Source of the DNA: JALFST01 sp022779285
Lineage (GTDB): Bacteria; Bacillota; Clostridia; Tissierellales; Peptoniphilaceae
Reading direction: 5' to 3' (one strand)
Assembly (NCBI GenBank): GCA_050313895.1
Contig: JBNPMI010000027.1
DNA: 10,280 nt
Made by a program: the position numbers and the translations under genes
Part shown: positions 1 through 8,600 of the stretch, piece by piece
How the letters are laid out: each line of letters begins with the position of its first letter
Numbering within the stretch: position 1 is the stretch's first letter
Notes under the pieces: model-generated
What the model was told of the DNA's origin: nothing
Database searches by the model: none
What the model saw: only the letters and a program-made list of their open reading frames with translations

Positions 1-2691
1 GTATCCTGATCCTTTCCGACGACAATGAGACTGACATACTGACGGTTGATTACCGGCAAATCATAATTTCCATCCCCAAGTGTCTTTAATTTCGTCGGTA
101 CGAAGGAAATGGGACTTGTTATGGGTGCATAATCCGGATTCGGCGTTGTCTGCTCCAGCGTGTATTTTCCGAAGGGATCCAGATTCTCAATATGCACCTG
201 ACCGTTTTTGTCCACCGGGAATTTTCCGACCACATTACCGTCACTGTCCTTGATGGTTACGACCGTATTCGGAACAGGAGTTCCGGGAACAGTGTTGCCG
301 TTTTCATCCTTCGTATCCGGCGTTTTGACACTGACAACCACATCGAATACACGGTCATAGACGGTCGCAAGGAAATGGTTGTTGGCATCAAATACAACGG
401 GGATTTTATCCGCATGCGTTTGATACCCTGCCGGTGTCTTTGTTTCCTTCACATAGTAACTGTCCTTCAGATCAAGATTCAGCCAGCTGACCACGCCCAT
501 CTTATCTGTGGTTTGCGCTTCTCCGACAACCTGATCCTTGCTGTTGTAAAGCGTAAATTCCGCTCCGGCCAAACGCCTTCCGAACGGGTTATCATATTTT
601 GCAATGGTAACACTGCCGAAGGATTTGTTATTGCGGACAGGAATCGTAAAAATACCCCTCGTTTTTCTCCCCGTTTCCATATACCGGCTGAGGTCCACCG
701 TAATTTTCTTATCGTTGAGATGATATCCCTCGGGGGCTGTCAGCTGCTGAATGGTGACCTTGGAATTCGTCTTCAGATCCAGCTTCGAGAAATCGTACCG
801 GCCGTAGCTGTCGGAGGTGAATTGTCCCTGCGATTTTCCGTCAACGGTAACCTCCACTGTCGCATTCGGAAGAACCTTTCCCAGAATCCGACCCTCCACG
901 GTCTCCGCGATGTTAAGCTCCGGATGTGTCAGACGTACGGCCGCTTCCTGATCACGCGTATCATTTTCGAGGAATGACTCCACATCGATACCCATGATAC
1001 GGAGCTTGTAGTTCAGGGAATTGACCTCAGCTCTGTTGAGCGGATTGTAGCGCGATTTCGTGAAGTAGTATGGCTTCGGATCCAATAAATAGCCCTCAGG
1101 AGCCTTCGTTTCCTGTAATTTGAATTCGCCGCTGTATACATCGAATTTCGCTTTCCCCTGATCGTCTGTGACCTTGGAATCCACCTGCACCCAATCAAAG
1201 CCGATCTCGTTGCCGGATTCATCCTTTCGAATGTTTTCCTTCCTGTATAGCGTAAACTCCGCTCCCGGAAGCGCAACAGACTCCGGAGAGGGCGCCGATG
1301 CGTCCTGACCCGTCTTCTTGACAAGAATTTCCGACTTCACCGATTTTCTTGCGTTCGGGAAAAGCAGTGTATCAAAGACATTGGAGTATACATTGCCCTC
1401 CCAGTCCGTAATATTGCGGTCATTGATACGGAATTCAAGACGTGCGGGATTCAAAAATGCGGAGCCCGGCGCCTGTACCTGCTTCAGATACAAATTCTCA
1501 CCAAGAAGGGAGGTCGGAATGTCCATATCTGCGGTAGCGAAATTAGTCGTGGCGATATTCTTCAGAACTATGGTTCCGTCCTCCTTATAGAGGTTGAATT
1601 TCGCCGTATTGTCGACATCCTCCCCCGTGACCGGATCCGGCGTCGGATCCGCCGGCAGGGGCGTTCCGCTGGTCTTTGCCAGCTGTGTCAGCGGCTTGGT
1701 TGCCGGTGCGGTGATCGCACCGGAATCATCCTGCGCTCCGATAAACTCCTCTGCCTGTGCTCCCGATAAAAGGATTTCGGAAATCTGAAGATGAAGCTTA
1801 TCGTTGACCACATCTTTCATCGCATAGGGACCGTTTTGGAAATCCTCTTCTGTCAGGGCCTTGGTCGTGACCGGCCCCATTCCCTTGAAAAGATAAGGCT
1901 TTTTCGTTTCCGTCAGAGTCCATGTGCCATAATCCATCTTGTAGCGCTTCTGAATAATCTGCTTCTTATAGACGGCTGTCCGCGTCCCCGAATGAGAGGA
2001 CACTGTCTGAGTGTATTCTCCTGTCGGCAATGCCCGGTAATCAGCGTCTGAAATGAGTATTGAGCCCTCCAGCGCTTTCTGAACCGCACTCGAATCCGGA
2101 GAGAGCTCATTGATCACCTTTTGCGTTTGAAACTCCGTATATACCTTGCCCGCAACATTGTTATAATTTTGCGTGTCCTCATAGACCTTTTCCGGCGAAA
2201 TGTTGAATCGCACCATGCCATCCGCATCGCTGTCGGCATTGAGGCTGACATACGGTTTCTTCCTGGTCAAACGGAATCCGATGCCTGCAAGCGGCTTACC
2301 GTCTCCGTCCACCTTTTTGAACTGCAGCACGCCCGCGCGATGAGTCTGATTCTTCGGATTCGGCAAATTGACAAATTCACCCAGATTGTAATCGGGATAA
2401 TTTGCTCCCTTGACAGCATCCTTACTGATTCGAATGCCCTTGTCGGGGACCTGATATCCGTCTGCGGAGATCTCTCTGACTTCATAGTCGAAGCTCATAG
2501 GGATCGAGGTGAATTTCACATTTCCCTCTGCGTCACTCTTTGCAGATGCAACCGGAGTCAGGCTTTCCTTGCCGTTGGGTCCTTCATCGATGCGGAACAG
2601 GCGGAAGCTTGCCCCTTCCAGCGGCTTTTTCCTGCTGTAGTCGCCCTTTGCCGCATCCTCCTGTGTCACGCTGAATTTCTTGAACAGAATG
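1..2691 (-). other. SpaA/Cna_B-like stalk modules, at least seven (residues 2067 to window edge)
   Basis: Successive modules show the prealbumin-like pattern of an early 'hxhxK' strand, 'LxGAxFxLY', a 'TDxxGxhxF' turn and an 'hxExxAPxGY' end. Module 1 has K2070/K2071 and E2139. Module 2 has K2191/K2192 and E2327 with a large insertion. Module 3 (about 2340-2515) ends LKQVQAPG. Module 4 has K2524/K2525 and E2593 in LQETKAPEGY. Module 5 (about 2650-2735) ends IQQLTAPEGY. Module 6 has K2764 and E2815 in VKETKTPAGY. Module 7 has K2855 and E2912. In this family the Glu catalyses a Lys-Asn/Asp isopeptide bond that stiffens the stalk. Modules 3 and 5 have Gln at that place. A further module may begin at the edge (YVSLIVVGKDQD). 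Confidence 0.85.
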
Positions 2692-5600
2692 TTGAACGGA
2701 TCGCGCGTGATCTCGTTATAAACACGGTTGGACTCCATATACTTACCCTCTGCCGCAGCCTTCGCCGCATCGCTGCCCGCAAGCACCATACAGCTGTTGT
2801 TGGCCCTCTTGGCATTCAAGGCCGAATCCTCCGGAGCCGTTGCATGAATGGTAAAGGTGTATACGCCATTGGAATCGAAGCTGAAGTTCTTTTCCGTGGA
2901 GACAAATTTGATTGCCTTCACATTGCTCTTCATGATCGGCTCCCAGTTTCCGTTTGCGGAAAGCTCTTTGAGAGAATGAGAATAATCGACCGCTTCGTCC
3001 TGATTGAGATAGTATGCGGTAAATCCGGCAGGCGTATCCACACTCCGGATGATATTGGAGAATTGGGATTCGCGTGGCACCTTATCCGCCTTCGTCGTAT
3101 AAAACGAGCTGTCTCCCACAATGGGAAGCACATCGATGACCTCCAGATATCCGAAGCCGTTGTCCAACGCATTGTACACCTTGATCTGATAGCGGAAATC
3201 CTCGCCGTTCTTTGTATAGAGTCCGGTGTCGGATCTCTCCGTGCCCTTCGCAATGTACTTTCTTACAAAAAGCTCTTTGGCCTTCATCACCGTGTTTGAT
3301 GTGGAAGCGGTGCTGAAGCCGTCCTTGTCTTTATTGCGAAGCTTATTGGTCGCGGATTCGTCAAATTTCAGATACGCCTTGTTGATAAGATTATCCTGAA
3401 TCACCGTGGTATCAAAAATCGGCTCAATATAGACATCGAGACCGGCTACGGCCATCTGTTTGCGAGACGAGGATTTTGCCGTAAAGATCACCGCTGTCTG
3501 CCCCGTTCCCTGATAGTTCTCTTCCACCTTGTAGCCCGCGTCCTCCAGCTTCACAAATTCCGGATCCAATCGCACGTTCTTCAGCTCAATGCCCTTGGGG
3601 AGCACATCGATCAGCTGAATATTTTTCAGATCCTCCATAAAGATAACGGAATCGCCGTGCTTTCCTCCTGCGGAGCTATAGCCCAGAGTATAGGTGAGAG
3701 TCTTGCCGGCATAGATGGTGCTGTCTGCCGGGACGCTTGAGGATTTTGTCGGGAAAAACCGATTTTCCACATCCTCTACCGCTACCTGTACCGTGCTTTT
3801 GTCTGAAAAGCTCTTGCCTTTCTTGAGCGTGGAATTTTCCCACAGCTCAAAGCTGATGTCCGCCGAATTGGCAAGCTTTCTCCCGTTCTTGGCGGAGCGG
3901 CTCGGATCCCGGAATTTTGTGCACAGGGTAATTTCAATCTTATCTGCCAGATCGTAATCCGTCGTATCGGCATGCAGATTTTTGCCCGTGAATTCAATCG
4001 AGGCGATTTCCTTCGCAATCGCTTCATCAAAAGTGAGTTTAGAAGACTCCAGCTTGCCCTCCTGAAGCACCTCCCCTGCGGCATTCTTAGCGGAAAAAGA
4101 AATCGCGTTGCCGAAGTTCGATCGGGGTGAAAAAGACACCCCGGAATAATACAGGCGCGAATCCAGATTGCTGTCTACGATATGAATGTCCTTGATCAGT
4201 TTATCCGTGTGGGCGTACAGCTCCCAGGTGAGCTCCTTGTCGCGATCCTCCTGAATGTCATAGATGTAAGGATCTGAAGATCCGCGCGCATTCGTCACGC
4301 GCTTGCCGTAGTTAAAGTCTCTCTTTTCAAGGCTGTAGCGGAAGCTGGTTCCGGACGTTGCCTTCTGAATGCTTTCTCCCGAGCCCTGATGATACGGCGT
4401 AAGCTCCACGGACGCCGTATTGCTGATCGGTTTATCCAATAACGCGCCCGGAGCCTCCAGAATCAGATTGGAAATGGATGAGTCCCTTCTATTTTGAATA
4501 TCCGCCTCATAAATGAGCTGTTCTCCCTCCAGCCTCCATCCCGGATTCTTTGCGGCGTCAAAGCCCATCTTGACAGTCTTGCCTTCCTTGTCGATATAGC
4601 TCGGGAGCCTATCCGTCAGCTTCACATGCGACAGATTTCTCTCGATTCGATAATAGAAGGAATAGGTGATCGTATTATCATCTTTTTTGGCAAAGCCGTC
4701 TCCGACAGGCACCAGCTCATTGAGCTTTTTCTCGACAATCATACCTAAACCGTTATAGAACGGACTGACCACACTCTTACTGAACATCGGCGCCGGATAG
4801 GTCCCCTCAAGGGATACGGGCGCCGCCTGTGCCAGAATCTCCCCGCCACTCACCAAAACCGTATTGAGGGGCTGCGGTGTATCCGCCGGAGTTTCATAGC
4901 GCTTCAATTTCCATTCAATCGGCAATTCCAGCTGAGAGGCGCTCGCTACGCTTGCCAGCGACAGAACCAAAACCCCGTTCTTAACCTCCCTCTTGGTAAT
5001 CAGATTGGAGGGGGGAATCTCGATTTTGTCCGGATCTACGGAATCCGGCAAAAGGATATGAATCTGCAGATCCTTATAGTTGGATATATCATCATATCCC
5101 TGCATATTGAATTGCAGCCTGGTGCGCAAGGAACGTCCGATGGATTCTTTCGTAATCAAGCCCGTATGTGTCAAGCCGATCGCATTGGAAACGCGCTGTA
5201 CCTCCTGCTCCTTTGCATTGTCCCACGGAGTGTAGGTCAGTGTGATTTCGGTTACCGCCTCCGTCAGCGGAACGGTTTCCGGCTTCGGCGGGGTATGGTT
5301 CAAAAACAGGCGGGGATCCGTGGTGTATTCGCTGATACCGGAAAGGTCCAAGACCTCGTCTTCACGAAGAGCCTTGCCCGCCGTATCCACGTAGTGCAGA
5401 ATGATGCGGCGCGGATGGATGACATAGGAATTCCGCTGTTCTCCGGGAAGCTGATCGGCTTTGTCGCCCGTTACCATCAGCTCAACATAGGAATAATCCC
5501 GTTCATCGTTCACATACGGCTTGTAGCCGTTTCCCGGATTGTTTTGAAATGCCGCTTCTTCAATCGTTTGTACCGTCGACGGTATGGTTGCCGTCTTCAG

Positions 5601-8600
5601 CTGATTGTCTTTAAATGCATCGCGTTTGATGGATTGAACGCCTTCCTTGAGCTCCAGCGATTCGATCCGGTTATTCTGAAATGCTTTGCTTTGAATGGAT
5701 TTCACCGTACCCGGAATGCTCACCGCGGTGAGCTGATTGGACTCAAAAGCATTGCCGCCGATGATTTTCAGCGTGCTCGGAAATGTCACGGACTCGATAG
5801 CATTCTTCCGGAAGGCTGAAGAACCGATTGTCTCGAGACCTTCATTCAGCGTCAGAGCCCCGATGCCCTGATTTTGAAATGCACTGTCTCCGATTGCGGT
5901 CACGGAAGGCGGAATGACAAGCTTCTCAATGCTTCCCATATCGTCATTCCTGATGAAGGCGTAGTCGCCGATCTCCTTCAGCTTCTCCGGCAAAATCAGC
6001 TCGTTGAGCTGCGCATTCAAAAAGGCACAGGCCTCGATTCTGACCAGATTCTCCGGAAGCTGCACCTCTTTTACAAAGGCCTTTTCGGTATACCGATCCG
6101 TAAAAGCAAAATCCCCAATCGTAAGCTCATTACGGATCGTCTGACCCGGCACCGGCTTTTTAAAGATCACGCTTTCCGTGACGGGAAAACTGGAAAAGGC
6201 ATGGGAGCCCACCTGGCGCATATCGGCAGGCAGAATCAGCCTTTTGACGCCGAAATCGTCATAGTATCCGCCGGAACCGGGTGTTACGGAGAACACATGT
6301 TCACCCAAAGAGACGAGGTTGTCCGGAAATTCAATTTGATCCATGAGATGTACGGGGAAACAAAATGCCATACTGTCGATGACAAGCTCATTTTCCGGGG
6401 TCAGCTCGGAGGGATCCGGATTGCGGAAGACTATGGTCTTCACCAAATCCTGAGAGCCGGAAAAAAAGCGCTGATAAAATGCATTTTCCCCGATATGATG
6501 CAAATTTTTTCCGAGCTCGATTTTGGTGAACGGAACGCTCTCAAATGCATACGAATAAATATCCTCTACATTGTCAGGAAGAACGATCTCGCGAAGTCCC
6601 GAGCTGCAGAAGGCATATGTGCCGATTTTTCTGATGCCCTCACGAAAATCGAAGTTATTGGATACGGCGCCTCCGTTTCCGGCAATTGCGCTGCTCAATC
6701 CGTAAAAGGCGGCGGTGCCGATTTGCTCAATGTATCCGTCGATGTCGATGTTGCGGGCATTTGCCATATTTGCAAAAGCATAGGGAAACACCTTCTTCAG
6801 GTTGCTCTTCAAATGCAAATCGGTCAGGAATTCGTTAGGTGCGAAGCCATAGACTCCGATGTGCTCCGCACCGGATCCTACGGTAAGCGTAGAGGCGATA
6901 AAGCCGTAAAATGCGTAATGGCCGATCACCTTGACCGAGTCCGGGATGACGAGATCTCCTGCAATCGGATTGCCGGCAAACGCATAATTATCAATCCATT
7001 CGACGCTGTCCGGAATATCCAGAGACCGGATGGCATTCTCGCGAAACATTCCTTGCCCGATACGGCGAACGGTATCCGGAATGACGACGGACCGGATTCC
7101 CATCCCCGCAAAATTATGATCGGGATCTGCCGGCTCCATCTCGACAGACTCGCTCATGGTCATCGGATCCGCCTCGGGATCAAACTTGAAGTCCTCTCCG
7201 ATATCGGTAATGATCTTTCCCTGTATCGAAATATTCGGCAAATATACGTCCGGATCCGTCGTGACCTTGGTCTTTCCGAGATCGGAGAAGCCGAGCACAC
7301 GGGTGCCGTCATCCGAATAAATAAAGTGCTTGACCTTCCACTCATCTCCCTTTTTCTTCCCGCCGATGATCGTTTCCCCGAAATCATCTCCTACGGATAC
7401 GGAAACCTTTGCCGTAGTGACGAGTCCCTTCTTGTCCGTAGCGCTGATGACCGCCTCATAAAATCCTTTCGGGGTTGCTTTATAAAGCCCTGTTGTCGGA
7501 TCCGCGGGAAGCGAAAAGCTTTCGATTTTCACGGAATCGAGGATGTCCTGATTGTCCTTATCCTTGGCCTCAATAATCCGCTTGATACGAGATAAGAGCT
7601 CCTCCTGTGTGAACGTTTCCTCAAATTGGAAATTGACGCTGCTGTTGACACGAATCGTCGGCTGATCGACAGCAACCATGTACTGTGCATTCAACTGATA
7701 GTTGCCGCCGTCGTTCGGCTGCTTCACCGGCGTATATCTGATGACCTCCTCGTACGGCTGATAACCGGGAATGGATTGAGGAATGTAAGTTCTCTCCACA
7801 CCGGAATAAATTACACCACCCTGTTTTGTGAAATCGCTGTTGATGACAATGCTTGAGGCAATGGTTTTCCCCGATGTTTCATCGGGAACAAGCTTTCCGT
7901 TGTCTTCGTTGCTCTTGCTGTATCCCATAAAGTGAATCGTCACCTTTTCGAGATATTGCCCGGCAAGCACATGTCCGAAGCCCATGGAAGATTCTTCGTT
8001 CTTGAGAAGCGGAGACTTTGTTGTCACAACAACATAACGGCCGTTTCTTGCAAAAACATTCTTGCCCATTTCTTTGAGCGCATCATTGATCGTGACAGCA
8101 GCAATCGTGTTTCCCTCGAATGCGGAAGCTCCGATTTTTTCCGCCCTGGGCAGCTGAATCTCGCCGGAAAGCTTATTGTTCTGCAAAGCGCCTGCACCGA
8201 GCTCCGTAATGCTGTTCAGCGTGTTCACGGCTGTGATTTTATTATCCGCCAATGCGAAATCTCCGAGCACGGTCAGATCCGCACCCAGATTCACGACTTC
8301 AATCTCGTTATCGGAAAGCGCATAGGGCTCCATCACCTTCACCTTCGGAAGATTGATCGTCCCCGAAAGCTTGTTTCTCGAAAGTGCGTTTTCCTTCAGC
8401 TCAACAACATTATCCAGATTGATCTCGTGAATGCCGGCAGCATAAAATGCACGTCTGCCGATGGTTTTCAATCCGAGCGGCAATGTCACCTTGGAGATCG
8501 CAATTCCCTCAAAGGCTCGAGGCGCTATTTCCGTTACGCCCTCCGGAATGACAATTGCGGATCCATCATGATGATATCCCTCCACAAAGCCGTACAGCGT

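Noticed and set aside
5874..7595. Plus-strand open frame of 573 codons, with similar ones at 192-977, 2121-3299, 5058-5819 and 7932-8747
   Set aside because: All lie antisense to the leucine-rich/SpaA gene in the exactly codon-aligned register, which stays open because the real gene rarely uses Leu TTA, Leu CTA and Ser TCA. Their products are Arg/His/Ile-rich with no recognisable domain, and the minus-strand protein is clearly the real one.
175..8563. GGATCC occurs about thirteen times in the large gene, above the roughly two expected by chance
   Set aside because: It largely follows from frequent Asp-Pro dipeptides written GAT-CCN after a G-ending codon, and from Gly-Ser or Gly-Ser-like codons. 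No spacing or context suggests a separate function.
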